DNA of 64,000 nt from Clostridia bacterium (GTDB lineage: Bacteria > Bacillota > Clostridia > Christensenellales > Borkfalkiaceae), in NCBI GenBank assembly GCA_017626495.1, contig JAGAIP010000003.1, forward strand, positions 372,001 to 436,000, written 5' to 3'. Shown in pieces: positions 17,002 through 25,960 of this stretch (position 1 is the stretch's first letter; the number at the start of each line of letters is the position of its first letter). Under the pieces are notes generated by a model that was given only the letters and a program-made list of their open reading frames with translations, was not told the DNA's origin and did not search any database. Position numbers and translations under genes: made by a program.

Positions 17002-18432
17002 TCAATATGCTCTCGCGAAAATGACGACTTTCTCCGCCTTCTTTCCGCACGCGACGCACGTTTCAGCCGTCTCGCCCTCGACGATGACGCGAGAGGACGC
17101 GGCGGTCTCTTCTTTGATTCTATCTTCGCAAGCGCGGCATCCGCACCAGCCCGCTTTGACGAAGTTCTGCTTTTCCACGCCGTCGAGAAGTTCCTCTACG
17201 CTGTTTGCATAGACGATCCTATCCTGCGTGCGCTTTCTCGCGCGTTCGAGCATATTGCTCTGAACGTCTTTGAGGAGCGCTTCGACGGACGAAACGAGCC
17301 CTTCGAGGGGCATATCTGCCTTCGTGCATTCGTCGCGACGGAAGGCGAGGCATTTGCCCGCCTCGATATCTCTCGGCCCGAGTTCGAGACGGACGGGAAC
17401 GCCCTTCATTTCCCACTCGTTGAATTTCCAGCCGGGACTGTTGTCCGTTTCGTCGAGCACCACTCTGATTCCTGCCTTTGCAAGTTGCTCTTTAACCTCG
17501 CGGCACGTTTCAAGCACGCCGGGTTTTTTGGACGCGATGGGCACGATGACGACCTGCGTGGGCGCTACGACGGGAGGAAGAACGAGTCCCCTTGCGTCGC
17601 CGTGCGTCATGATGATCGCGCCGATGAGTCTCGTGGAGACGCCCCACGACGTGGTATATCCGTATTTATGTTCGCCGTCCTTATCGAGGAACTGAATGTC
17701 GAACGCCTTGGCGAAGTTCTGTCCGAGATAGTGGGACGTACCCGACTGCAAGCTCTTTCCGTCGTGCATCATCGCCTCGATGGAATACGTTGCGACCGCG
17801 CCGGCAAACTTTTCCTTATCCGTCTTTCTGCCCGTGATGACGGGGATCGCGAGACAGTTCTCCGCGAACTCTTGATAGACGGAAAGCATCTTCATGGTCT
17901 CTTCGATCGCCTCTTCTTCGGTGGCGTGAACGGTGTGTCCTTCCTGCCAGAGAAATTCGGACGTACGAAGGAAAGGACGGGTCGTCTTTTCCCAACGCAT
18001 GACGTTCGCCCACTGATTCATCTTGATGGGAAGGTCGCGATAGGATTGAAGCCACTTGGAATACATATTTCCGATGATGGTCTCGGAAGTGGGACGAATG
18101 CAGAGCGGTTCGGGAAGTTCTCCGCCGCCTGCGTGAGTAACTACCGCCACTTCGGGCGCAAAGCCCTCGACGTGTTCCGCCTCTTTCGTCATAAAGCTCA
18201 TGGGAATGAGAAGAGGGAAATATGCGTTTTCATGTCCGGTCGCTTTGAACCTTGCGTCGAGCTCCTTTTGGATATTTTCCCAAATGGCATAGCCGTAAGG
18301 ACGAATGACCATCGTTCCCTTGACAGGTCCGTAATCGACGAGTTTCGTTTTAATGACGACGTCGGTATACCACTGGGGGAAATCCGTCTCGATGTCAGCG
18401 ATATTTTCAACGAATTGATTGTCTTTTGCCAT
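17002..18432 (-). CDS. proS: Prolyl-tRNA synthetase, short eukaryote/archaea-like type
   Basis: Charges tRNA-Pro. The 476-aa class II synthetase lacks the INS editing insertion of the long bacterial form and shows the archaeal/eukaryotic-type order: DFPQWYTDVV start, PLCIRPTSETIIGNMYSKW, motif 2 FLRTSEFLWQEGHTVHAT, motif 3 GDARGLVLPP, and a C-terminal zinc-like CGCRACEDR...TCVACGKKAEKVVIFARAY tail. This type is found in many clostridia. The AGGAG Shine-Dalgarno site overlaps the stop of a 10-codon leader ORF. Confidence 0.95.
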   Translation of the reverse strand: MAKDNQFVENIADIETDFPQWYTDVVIKTKLVDYGPVKGTMVIRPYGYAIWENIQKELDARFKATGHENAYFPLLIPMSFMTKEAEHVEGFAPEVAVVTHAGGGELPEPLCIRPTSETIIGNMYSKWLQSYRDLPIKMNQWANVMRWEKTTRPFLRTSEFLWQEGHTVHATEEEAIEETMKMLSVYQEFAENCLAIPVITGRKTDKEKFAGAVATYSIEAMMHDGKSLQSGTSHYLGQNFAKAFDIQFLDKDGEHKYGYTTSWGVSTRLIGAIIMTHGDARGLVLPPVVAPTQVVIVPIASKKPGVLETCREVKEQLAKAGIRVVLDETDNSPGWKFNEWEMKGVPVRLELGPRDIEAGKCLAFRRDECTKADMPLEGLVSSVEALLKDVQSNMLERARKRTQDRIVYANSVEELLDGVEKQNFVKAGWCGCRACEDRIKEETAASSRVIVEGETAETCVACGKKAEKVVIFARAY

Positions 18433-18453
18433 AATACTTCTCCTAAAAATAAA

Positions 18454-18467
18454 AAACCGTACGGTTT
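18454..18467 (-). promoter_or_regulatory. Small palindrome with U-run in the proS leader
   Basis: AAACCGTACGGTTT on the minus strand followed by TTTATTTTT, inside the ~45-base leader of proS. It could form a weak 5-bp hairpin with a GTAC loop next to a T-rich run. It overlaps a 10-codon ORF (MKRNRTVFYF) that begins nine bases below the -10 box and stops inside the proS Shine-Dalgarno region. The ORF contains no proline codon, so proline-sensing attenuation is not supported. Confidence 0.35.
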
Positions 18468-18484
18468 CTTTTCATATGGTTTTC

Positions 18485-18513
18485 ATTATAACATACTTTT
18501 TTCAAACACGCAA
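18485..18513 (-). promoter_or_regulatory. SigA-type promoter of proS
   Basis: Minus strand TTGCGT, 17 bases, TATAAT, about 53 bases before the proS ATG and overlapping the end of the ECF gene region. Confidence 0.65.
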
Positions 18514-18517
18514 ACGT

Positions 18518-19237
18518 TTACGCCTTTTTTGCCGCTTTTTCGAAAATTTTACGCAGGGGCAGAAACAGCGCGCTCACCGTTACCACCGTGCATACGGTGT
18601 GCGGAATCATGGCGAAAAAGCCGTTGTAAAAGTAAATCACCGCCTGCTCTGCCGAATAACCGAGCATGAGAGGTGTGATAATATCGTCCAAGAGCGTAAA
18701 ACATACCGTACAGAGCGCCGCGATGGCGGTGAGAGACGCAAGTTCCCGTTTTGCTCCGCGCACGAGAAGAAATGCATACAGAAGTTCCATTGCGCAGACG
18801 ATTCCGAACAAGATCCAGAGCATGACCGTGATTTTTTTTCGCATCAGAATACTCACTTTCAGCCCCGTCGCGCCGAAATAACCGAGCATGACGAGGAGCA
18901 GAAACAAAAGGACGGGCGCAACCCAGTCGGCAATCTTTTTTCTCGTTCCGATCCAGCCGAACAAAATCGCGAACAAATTAAAATAGACGAGATATAAGAC
19001 GATGACGGTCGGATAAAATCCCCATATCAGACATCTGAGCAGGGAAAATGCGGTCGCGACGACCACGCCGTTTTTCACGCCGAACGTATAGCAAAAGACG
19101 AGGAGGAGCACCGTTACGAGCTCCACCCCCGCCGCGAAACCGAGCGCGACCTGTACCGCGATGAGCAGCGCCGTCATCACGGCGCAATACACGGTGTCGC
19201 GCAGCGGCATATCACGTTGTTTATTTTGCGGTTGCAT
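18518..19237 (-). CDS. ECF transporter S component, probably for cobalamin
   Basis: A 239-aa membrane protein with about six helices, including an ECF S-component-like N-terminus (TVYCAVMTALLIAVQVALGF) with the alanine-rich helix 1 that contacts the EcfT subunit. Substrate is inferred from context: it overlaps the stop of a DUF4430 lipoprotein gene, and the pair lies below a cobalamin riboswitch. It resembles CbrT-type B12 S components in role. The EcfA/EcfT energy module is not in the window. Confidence 0.82.
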   Translation of the reverse strand: MQPQNKQRDMPLRDTVYCAVMTALLIAVQVALGFAAGVELVTVLLLVFCYTFGVKNGVVVATAFSLLRCLIWGFYPTVIVLYLVYFNLFAILFGWIGTRKKIADWVAPVLLFLLLVMLGYFGATGLKVSILMRKKITVMLWILFGIVCAMELLYAFLLVRGAKRELASLTAIAALCTVCFTLLDDIITPLMLGYSAEQAVIYFYNGFFAMIPHTVCTVVTVSALFLPLRKIFEKAAKKA

Positions 19238-19707
19238 TACCAGCTGAGCGTGACGAGCGCAAGAACGTAATAGCAGTCGTCAACCATGGGAAGAGACGAC
19301 GCACCCACGTTCGCCATTCCGCAGACGGTGCCGCTCAGATCGTAAGAACCGTATTCGGCGGAAGAATAGATCATCTCATCCCCCTCGATGGTCGTCAGCG
19401 TGGTGTAAAGCATCCAGTACTCGCCCTTAGCCGCGTCGGGAACCGTTCCGTTTACCGACGTGATATAAGCGCCGTACTCGCTCTCGGAATAGGTAAGTTC
19501 GATTTCCTTTCCCTCGGCGAGCTCTTTCAGAACGTCGAATAGCGAAACGTCCGTCTTTGTCTCGTCCGCTTTTACGACGAGGAGCGTTTCCTCGTTCTTC
19601 TCGACGGTGTAAGCGCACGTCTTTTGGTTGCACCCGAAGAGCAGGGCGCAAACTGCCATAGATACGACGGCAAGCAATACAGCCAACCAAGTTTTCCTCT
19701 GTTTCAT
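19237..19707 (-). CDS. DUF4430 lipoprotein, likely corrinoid-binding
   Basis: A 156-aa lipoprotein. It has a signal peptide with a lipobox LLFGC (lipid-modified Cys near residue 26) and a DUF4430 domain (TDVSLFDVLKELAEGKEIELTYSE; YGAYITSVNGTVPDAAKGEYWMLY), a fold related to the C-terminal domain of transcobalamin and intrinsic factor. Probably captures cobalamin or precursors at the cell surface for the ECF S component encoded by the next, one-base-overlapping gene. Expression is predicted to fall when B12 is present because a riboswitch with a terminator lies upstream. Confidence 0.82.
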   Translation of the reverse strand: MKQRKTWLAVLLAVVSMAVCALLFGCNQKTCAYTVEKNEETLLVVKADETKTDVSLFDVLKELAEGKEIELTYSESEYGAYITSVNGTVPDAAKGEYWMLYTTLTTIEGDEMIYSSAEYGSYDLSGTVCGMANVGASSLPMVDDCYYVLALVTLSW

Positions 19708-19727
19708 AAAATACCTCCTACGTATTG

Positions 19728-19771
19728 AAACAAAAAATATACTCTTTTCCGGGTAGGAGCAGGAAAAGAGT
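19728..19771 (-). terminator. Terminator of the cobalamin riboswitch expression platform
   Basis: Minus strand 10-bp perfect stem ACTCTTTTCC/GGAAAAGAGT with an 11-base loop, followed by ATATTTTTT, located between the riboswitch core and the DUF4430 gene. Confidence 0.85.
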
Positions 19772-19879
19772 ATACCGAAATAAGAGGTCGGAGTTTCCTC
19801 CGCCTCGCTTTCGCACTCCCTTCTCTTTCTCCTCCCCGAGAAAAATCAGGTTTATCCCGACAATACGAACCGTATCCGG

Positions 19880-20055
19880 GTACTTTTTCGGCAAGTCTCC
19901 TGACTCTGAGCGTTTGTCCGCAAAACCGAAAATTTCGTCGCGGACGAATCGTTTCCTTCCCCGTTGCAAGTGGAAACGATCTGAGCTGTGACAGTAGCGG
20001 GGGCTGTGAGGTTTCCGACCTTCTTCCTTATTAAGCACCGCGTGCACCTGAAAAA
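19880..20055 (-). ncRNA. Cobalamin riboswitch
   Basis: On the minus strand the conserved elements occur in order: GGTGC...TTAATAAGGAA start, the CAGCCCCCGCTACTGTC core, and the B12 box GTCAGGAGACTTGCC near 19889-19904. The terminator downstream is the expression platform. It predicts B12-repressed expression of the DUF4430/ECF pair. Confidence 0.93.
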
Positions 20056-20088
20056 GCTGAATATTGAGTTTGAGAACCCCTTACGAGC

Positions 20089-20988
20089 TTACGCTCCGAA
20101 ATCGTTTCTTTCCTTGGTGGAAAGGTATCCGAACGAGACGGCGTTGGGTCCTACGTGAGAGCCGATGACGGGCCCCATGATGAAAATCTCGGGACGAAGT
20201 CCGATTTTCTCCTCGATGAGATTCGCAAGTTCGTTCGCGTCTTTCTCGTTATCGTTATGTACGATGATGAGCCTGTTCTCGTTGCGGTCGACGGGAATCT
20301 TATCGAGTTTCTCCAAGATGGAACGGAATGCTCCCCTCATCTTTCTGCACTTTTCCAAAACGAAGAGTTTTCCGTTATTATCAAAGGAAATGACGGGCTT
20401 GATGCCGAGCGCGCCCCCGACGATGGCGCTCGTTTTGGACACTCTTCCCCCGCGCATGAGATAGTTCAGATCATCCGCAATGACGAAATGCTGAATTTTC
20501 GTGCGAAGGGACATGATATAATCGTACGTCTCCTTTGCGCTCTTATCCTTGTCTCTCCACTCCATCGCGATGCGCACGAGCATGCCCTGCCCGATGGTTG
20601 CGGTAAGCGGATCCACGCCGTAGAGCGTAAAATCGGGATAGTCCTTTTTCACTTCCGCAGCCGCTTTTTCCGCGACGGTGATCGTAGGAGAAAGTCCGCT
20701 GGAAATCGTGAAGTGCACGACGTCTTTCGCCCCTGCCTGCGCCATTTTCAGAAAATGGTTGTAGTGCGATTCGTAGTTGAGCATCGCCGTTCTGGAAATA
20801 GCACCGGAACGCAAGGTGTTGTAAAAATCGACGTACTGCTGATAAGACGTAAATTCGTCGAGATATTCCTCGATTTTGCCGTCCCTTTCGATCATGAAGG
20901 TCAAAGGAACGTGATGAATATCGTGCTCATCCATGTAATCCACAAACAAATCGCAAGTAGAATCCGTCGACAACCAGAATTTTGCCAT
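20089..20988 (-). CDS. DegV family fatty-acid-binding protein
   Basis: The 299-aa protein has the DegV/FakB fold markers: STDSTCDL near the N-terminus, the RSGAISRTAMLNYESHYNHFL region, HFTISSGLSPTITVAEKAA, and DDLNYLMRGGRVSKTSAIVGGALGIKPVI. FakB proteins bind fatty acids and present them to the kinase FakA for phosphorylation; no fakA is adjacent. The Shine-Dalgarno site GGGGAG precedes the ATG. It is monocistronic, just beyond the riboswitch. Confidence 0.9.
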   Translation of the reverse strand: MAKFWLSTDSTCDLFVDYMDEHDIHHVPLTFMIERDGKIEEYLDEFTSYQQYVDFYNTLRSGAISRTAMLNYESHYNHFLKMAQAGAKDVVHFTISSGLSPTITVAEKAAAEVKKDYPDFTLYGVDPLTATIGQGMLVRIAMEWRDKDKSAKETYDYIMSLRTKIQHFVIADDLNYLMRGGRVSKTSAIVGGALGIKPVISFDNNGKLFVLEKCRKMRGAFRSILEKLDKIPVDRNENRLIIVHNDNEKDANELANLIEEKIGLRPEIFIMGPVIGSHVGPNAVSFGYLSTKERNDFGA

Positions 20989-21133
20989 ATGTGTTCTCCC
21001 CTTGATGGTTTTACATCATGTCATTATATTTTATTACAAATATATTGTAGCACGATTTTCACGAGATGTAAACCCCATTCTTTATGAAAGTTGCCCAAAA
21101 ATAAAAAATAATTTTACTTTTTTTGAAAAACCC

Positions 21134-21163
21134 TTGAAATCACCGCTTACGATATAGTATAAT
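21134..21163 (+). promoter_or_regulatory. SigA-type promoter of the phosphohexomutase and tkt genes
   Basis: TTGAAA, 18 bases, TATAAT. The predicted transcript starts near 21170, so the best start codon with a Shine-Dalgarno site is the TTG at 21213. Confidence 0.7.
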
Positions 21164-21212
21164 ACAAGAAAATGTGTTGTATCCGCTACAACGAAAACAG
21201 GGGGATTCTATT

Positions 21213-22712
21213 TTGGATTGGTTATCTCTTAAAAACGGTACGGACGTCCGCGGCGTTGCCCTTGAAGGCGTGGATGGCGAGGACGTAAATCTGACGGAAG
21301 AAGTCGTCACCCGAATCGCAAAGGCGTTCGCATATTGGCTTCAACAAAAAACAGGAAAGAAGATGATGCGCATTGCGGTCGGTCACGATTCCAGACTTTC
21401 CGCAGACGACATCTGTGGCTGGGTGTCGAACGGCATTACTTCGAGCGGCTTTGACGTCGTATTGACGGGGCTCTCCTCTACGCCGTCTATGTTCATGCTC
21501 TTGCAGGACAGAATGTTCTTGCCCTGCGACGGCTCTATCATGGTCACGGCGTCTCACCTGCCTTTCAACAAGAACGGTCTGAAATTCTTCGTGAAAGAGG
21601 GCGGTCTCGAAGGCAGCGACATTTCGGCTATCCTTAAATACGCCGAAACGGAGACGTTCCTGCAAGGAAACGGCACGGTCACGAAAAAATCTTACATCGA
21701 AAAATACTCCGCCGATCTCGTGAAGAAATTCAGAGAGGCGACGGGAGAAGAAAAACCTCTTGCAGGGAAACGGATCCTCGTTGACGCAGGAAACGGCGCG
21801 GGCGGATTCTACGTCGATCTCGTACTCAAACCCCTCGGCGCAGACACGACGGGCTCGCAATTCCTCGATCCCGACGGTCGTTTCCCCAACCACATTCCCA
21901 ACCCCGAAAACGAAGAAGCCATGCGCTCTGTTTGCGAAGCCGTCAAGCTCGCCAACGCAGACTTCGGTATTATCTTCGATACGGACGTGGACAGAGCGGG
22001 CGCGGTAGATAAAACGGGCGAAGAGATCAACAGAAACAGGCTCATCGCGCTCATCTCCGCGATTCTTCTCGAAGAAAAGAAGGGAACGATCGTTACCGAC
22101 TCCGTAACGAGCGACGGACTTGCGACCTTCATTCAGGCAAAGGGCGGAAAGTATCTTCGCTTTAAGAGAGGATATAAGAACGTCATCAACGAATCCAAGC
22201 GGCTCAACGCGGAGGGAGAGTATTCTCCCCTCGCAATCGAGACGAGCGGACACGCCGCGCTCAAAGAGAATTATTTCCTCGACGACGGCGCATACCTCGT
22301 AACCCGTATTCTGATTTCCCTCGCAAAACAGGCAAAACAGAAGAAGAACGTAACCGACCTCATTACAGATCTTCCCTGCCCCGTAGAGGCTGCGGAAGTC
22401 AGGCTCACGTTCCGAAAGGGGGTTGATTTCAAGGCGCTCGGACCTACCGTCATCAAGGATTTCCAGGCGCTCGCGAAGAAAGAACCCTTCTTGATTCCTG
22501 CACCCGACAACTACGAAGGCATGCGCGTCAACTTCGACAAATACCACGGCGACGGCTGGATCCTCATCCGCATGAGCCTGCACGAGCCCATCATGCCCAT
22601 CAATCTTGAAAGTAATTCCAAAGGCGGAATCAAAATTCTCGCCAAAGAATTATACGAGTTCATCAGAAAGTACGACTTCCTGAATCTCGAAAAACTCGAA
22701 AAAATAATGTAA
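21213..22712 (+). CDS. Phosphoglucomutase/phosphomannomutase family protein
   Basis: An alpha-D-phosphohexomutase of about 499 aa. Markers: the N-terminal NGTDVRG, the catalytic phosphoserine loop in VTASHLPFNKNGLKFF (family TASHNP, with L in place of N), the metal loop DTDVDRAG, and the sugar loop EYSPLAIETSGHAAL. Likely interconverts hexose-1- and hexose-6-phosphates. The TTG start is chosen because AGGGGGA lies eight bases before it; a GTG 13 codons earlier is only about ten bases below the -10 box. The TASHLP variation is also known in clostridial relatives. Confidence 0.85.
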   Translation: MDWLSLKNGTDVRGVALEGVDGEDVNLTEEVVTRIAKAFAYWLQQKTGKKMMRIAVGHDSRLSADDICGWVSNGITSSGFDVVLTGLSSTPSMFMLLQDRMFLPCDGSIMVTASHLPFNKNGLKFFVKEGGLEGSDISAILKYAETETFLQGNGTVTKKSYIEKYSADLVKKFREATGEEKPLAGKRILVDAGNGAGGFYVDLVLKPLGADTTGSQFLDPDGRFPNHIPNPENEEAMRSVCEAVKLANADFGIIFDTDVDRAGAVDKTGEEINRNRLIALISAILLEEKKGTIVTDSVTSDGLATFIQAKGGKYLRFKRGYKNVINESKRLNAEGEYSPLAIETSGHAALKENYFLDDGAYLVTRILISLAKQAKQKKNVTDLITDLPCPVEAAEVRLTFRKGVDFKALGPTVIKDFQALAKKEPFLIPAPDNYEGMRVNFDKYHGDGWILIRMSLHEPIMPINLESNSKGGIKILAKELYEFIRKYDFLNLEKLEKIM

Positions 22713-22727
22713 GATAAGGAGAATATC

Positions 22728-24725
22728 ATGAACGTAAAACAGACTACCGTAAACGCAATCCGCGTTTTGTCCGCCGAGGCAATCCAAAAGGCAAATTCCG
22801 GTCACCCCGGTCTTCCCCTCGGTTCCGCCCCCATCGCATATACCTTATATGCCGACGCCCTGAAATTCAATCCCAAAGATCCCAAGTGGCATGACAGAGA
22901 CAGATTCGTGCTCTCCGCAGGTCACGGCTCCATGCTCGATTATTCCCTCCTCTATCTGTTCGGCTACGGCTTGACGAAAGACGATCTCATGAACTTCCGT
23001 CAGCTCGGCTCCAAGACGCCCGGACATCCCGAATACGGTCACACCGTCGGTATCGAAACGACGACGGGACCTCTCGGACAGGGTATTGCGAACGCGGTCG
23101 GTATGGCTGTCGCAGAGGCGCACCTCGCCGCAACCTTCAACACCCCCGAATACAAGGTCGTTGACCACTACACCTATGCGCTCTGCGGCGACGGATGTCT
23201 CGAAGAGGGTATTTCCTACGAGGCTTGTTCTTTCGCAGGAACGCATCAGCTCGGCAAGCTCATCGTGTTCTACGACGATAACGACATCACCATCGAAGGA
23301 AACACCGACATCACCTTCAAAGAGGACGTCGGCGCAAGATTCGAGGCGCAGGGCTGGCAGGTTCTCAAAGTAGACCTCGTCTCCACGCCCGATAACCTTC
23401 CCGCGATTCTCGACGCGATCAACGCGGCAAAGGCAGAAACCACGAAACCCTCCATCATCATCTGCAAGACGCTCATCGGTTACGGCACTCCCCTCGTAGG
23501 ACAGGCAAAATGCCACGGCGCGCCTCTCGGCGAAGAGAATCTTGCAAAGATGAAAGAAACGCTCGGTTGGCCCTGCAAAGAGGCGTTTGAAGTTCCTCAG
23601 GAAGTCCTCGACCACTGCGCAGAGGCAGGCGCGAAGGGCGCGAAGGCCGAAGAAGAATGGAAAGCAATGTTCGCAGAGTATGCAAAGGCATATCCCGAAC
23701 TCGCTAGGAAGTACGACGCTTATTTCTCCGACGAAATGCCCGACCTTGCCGCAAACGAAGATCTCTTCAAGTTTGAAAAGCCCATGGCTACGAGACAGAC
23801 CTCACACGTCGTGCTCAACAAGATCGCGGCGCTCGTTCCCAACCTCATCGGCGGCTCCGCAGACCTTACCCCCTCCAACCTGTCCAACATGAAGGACACC
23901 GATACCGTCAAGTACGGCGACTTCTCCGCTGAAAACAAGGCGGGAAAGAACCTCCACTTCGGTATCCGCGAACACGCGATGGCTGCAATCACCAACGGTA
24001 TTCAGGTTCACGGCGGTCTGCGCGGTTACTGCTCCACTTTCTTCATCTTCTCCGATTACTGCAAGCACGCAATGCGTCTCTCCGCGCTCATGAACTTGCC
24101 CGTAACGTATATCCTGACGCACGACTCCATCGGCGTCGGCGAGGACGGTCCTACGCATGAACCCGTAGAACAGCTCATCGCGCTCCGTTCCATTCCCAAC
24201 ATGAAGGTATATCGCCCTGCGGACGGAAAAGAGACCGCGGCGGCATACATCTCCGCTTTGACGGGAACGGCTCCCACCGCGCTCGTCCTCACGAGACAGA
24301 ATCTTCCTCAGTATGAAAACTCCGGTCTTGCGGCTTTGAAGGGCGGATATATCCTCGAAGATTGCGAAGGCACGCCCGACGTACTTCTCATCGCGTCCGG
24401 CTCCGAGGTTGAACAGTGCGTTCAGGCAAAGGCGCTCCTTGCGGCAGAGGGCAAGAAGGCGAGAGTGATTTCCATGCCCTGTATGGAAGAGTTTGAAAAA
24501 CAGTCCGCAGAATACAAAGAGAGCGTGATTCCTTCTTCCGTTAAGGCAAGAGTCTGCGTTGAGGCCGCATCCCCTTACAGCTGGTACAAATACGCGGGAG
24601 ACAAGGGAGAACTCGTCTGCATGAACGGTTTCGGCGCGTCCGGCCCCGCAGGCAAACTCTTCAAGCTCTACGGTTTCACCGCGGAAAACGTTGCTGAAAA
24701 AGCAAGAATTTCCATGGCAAAGTAA
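22728..24725 (+). CDS. tkt: Transketolase
   Basis: Thiamine-diphosphate enzyme moving C2 units in the non-oxidative pentose phosphate pathway. The full-length 665-aa protein has the KANSGHPGLPLGSAP start, GPLGQGIANAVGMAVAE, the ThDP motif GDGCLEEGISYEA...DDN, the central GIREHAM with catalytic Glu, and HDSIGVGEDGPTHEP. It lies 15 bases after the phosphohexomutase with an AAGGAG site, so both are one operon ended by a strong terminator. Confidence 0.96.
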   Translation: MNVKQTTVNAIRVLSAEAIQKANSGHPGLPLGSAPIAYTLYADALKFNPKDPKWHDRDRFVLSAGHGSMLDYSLLYLFGYGLTKDDLMNFRQLGSKTPGHPEYGHTVGIETTTGPLGQGIANAVGMAVAEAHLAATFNTPEYKVVDHYTYALCGDGCLEEGISYEACSFAGTHQLGKLIVFYDDNDITIEGNTDITFKEDVGARFEAQGWQVLKVDLVSTPDNLPAILDAINAAKAETTKPSIIICKTLIGYGTPLVGQAKCHGAPLGEENLAKMKETLGWPCKEAFEVPQEVLDHCAEAGAKGAKAEEEWKAMFAEYAKAYPELARKYDAYFSDEMPDLAANEDLFKFEKPMATRQTSHVVLNKIAALVPNLIGGSADLTPSNLSNMKDTDTVKYGDFSAENKAGKNLHFGIREHAMAAITNGIQVHGGLRGYCSTFFIFSDYCKHAMRLSALMNLPVTYILTHDSIGVGEDGPTHEPVEQLIALRSIPNMKVYRPADGKETAAAYISALTGTAPTALVLTRQNLPQYENSGLAALKGGYILEDCEGTPDVLLIASGSEVEQCVQAKALLAAEGKKARVISMPCMEEFEKQSAEYKESVIPSSVKARVCVEAASPYSWYKYAGDKGELVCMNGFGASGPAGKLFKLYGFTAENVAEKARISMAK

Positions 24726-24739
24726 GTTAAGCTAAATTG

Positions 24740-24772
24740 TATGCGGCACAAACAAATGTGCCGCATATTTTT
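24740..24772 (+). terminator. Intrinsic terminator after tkt
   Basis: Perfect 11-bp stem TATGCGGCACA/TGTGCCGCATA with loop AACAAA and a TTTTTC tail. The tail runs almost into the Shine-Dalgarno site of the next gene. Confidence 0.9.
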
Positions 24773-24785
24773 CTTTGGAGTACTT

Positions 24786-25880
24786 ATGAATAAAACGGTC
24801 AAAAAAATTGTAATCCCCGTACTTGCGGTTTTCCTTGCGCTCCTTCTCGTCGTCATAGGCTATCTCGCTTACGTCATAATCGATTACGATCGCATCGAAG
24901 ATTACCAAACGCTCGACGTGGAAGGAACGTCCGACGCGCTCGTCGAGACGGGAACGACGTACACCATTCTGACGCAAAACGTAGGATTCGGCGCCTATAC
25001 GGCAGACTTTACCTTCTTTATGGACGGAGGCACGCAATCCAGAGCGGAGAGCGAGGAGAGCGTAAAAACCTGTATTTCCAAAACGGGCGAGATTCTCTCT
25101 TCCTACAATCCCGACTTCGTGCTCATTCAGGAAGTGGATTTCGATTCAACGAGAAGTTACCACGTCAATCAAAAGGATATGCTCGCCCAAACGTTTGCCT
25201 CCTATACGAGCGTTTTCGCGGTGAACTACCATTCCTCCTATCTCATGTTCCCCCTTTCAGAGCCGCACGGCGCGTCGAACAGCGGTCTTCTTACACTTTC
25301 AAAAAACAAGATCTCCTCTTCGATCAGAAGATCTCTCCCCATTTCGACGGGTTTTTCCAAGTTCCTCGACCTTGACAGATGTTTCTCCGTAACCCGTCTG
25401 CCCGTGGAGAACGGAAAAGAGCTCGTCCTTTATAACGTACATATGTCCGCGTACGGCGGAAGCGACGAGATCAGAGCCGCGCAGATGGGAATGCTCTTTC
25501 AGGATATGCTTTCGGAGTATGAGAAGGGAAATTACTGCGTATGCGGAGGAGATTTCAACCACGATTTCACGGGAAATTCCATTGAGGCGCTCAACCCCTC
25601 TTCGGACAACAGCGCCGCAGAGAGCTTCGGTTGGGCACAGCCTTTCCCCGTCGATCTCATGCCCGAAAAAGGCATTTCGAGAGCGATGGACTATACCTGC
25701 GGAGAGCAGAGAGAGACGTGCAGAAATTGTGATATTCCCTACGAGAAGGGAAATTTCGTGATTATCGTAGACGGATTCCTCGTTTCCGACAACGTGAAAG
25801 TGGAATATCTCGAAAACGTCCAGCTTGCGTTTGCCTATTCCGATCATAACCCCGTTCTCATGAAATTCGTTTTGGAATAA
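24786..25880 (+). CDS. Endonuclease/exonuclease/phosphatase family protein, membrane-anchored
   Basis: A 364-aa EEP-superfamily hydrolase with an N-terminal membrane anchor (residues ~8-30). Family motifs: TQNVGF, QEVDFDS (metal-binding Glu), NVHMSAYGG, GGDFNHDFTG and the C-terminal SDHNPVLMKF with the catalytic His. The active domain should face outside the cytoplasm. Substrate (nucleic acid, phospholipid or inositol phosphate) is not determined. TTTGGAG precedes the chosen ATG; an upstream in-frame start lies in the tkt terminator and is rejected. Confidence 0.85.
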   Translation: MNKTVKKIVIPVLAVFLALLLVVIGYLAYVIIDYDRIEDYQTLDVEGTSDALVETGTTYTILTQNVGFGAYTADFTFFMDGGTQSRAESEESVKTCISKTGEILSSYNPDFVLIQEVDFDSTRSYHVNQKDMLAQTFASYTSVFAVNYHSSYLMFPLSEPHGASNSGLLTLSKNKISSSIRRSLPISTGFSKFLDLDRCFSVTRLPVENGKELVLYNVHMSAYGGSDEIRAAQMGMLFQDMLSEYEKGNYCVCGGDFNHDFTGNSIEALNPSSDNSAAESFGWAQPFPVDLMPEKGISRAMDYTCGEQRETCRNCDIPYEKGNFVIIVDGFLVSDNVKVEYLENVQLAFAYSDHNPVLMKFVLE

Positions 25881-25960
25881 ACCCTTTGTTCCGATCCTAC
25901 CTTTTCGGAACGAAACAGATTAAAAATCGGGATTTGCTCCCGTCGGCTAAGGAGAAAATC

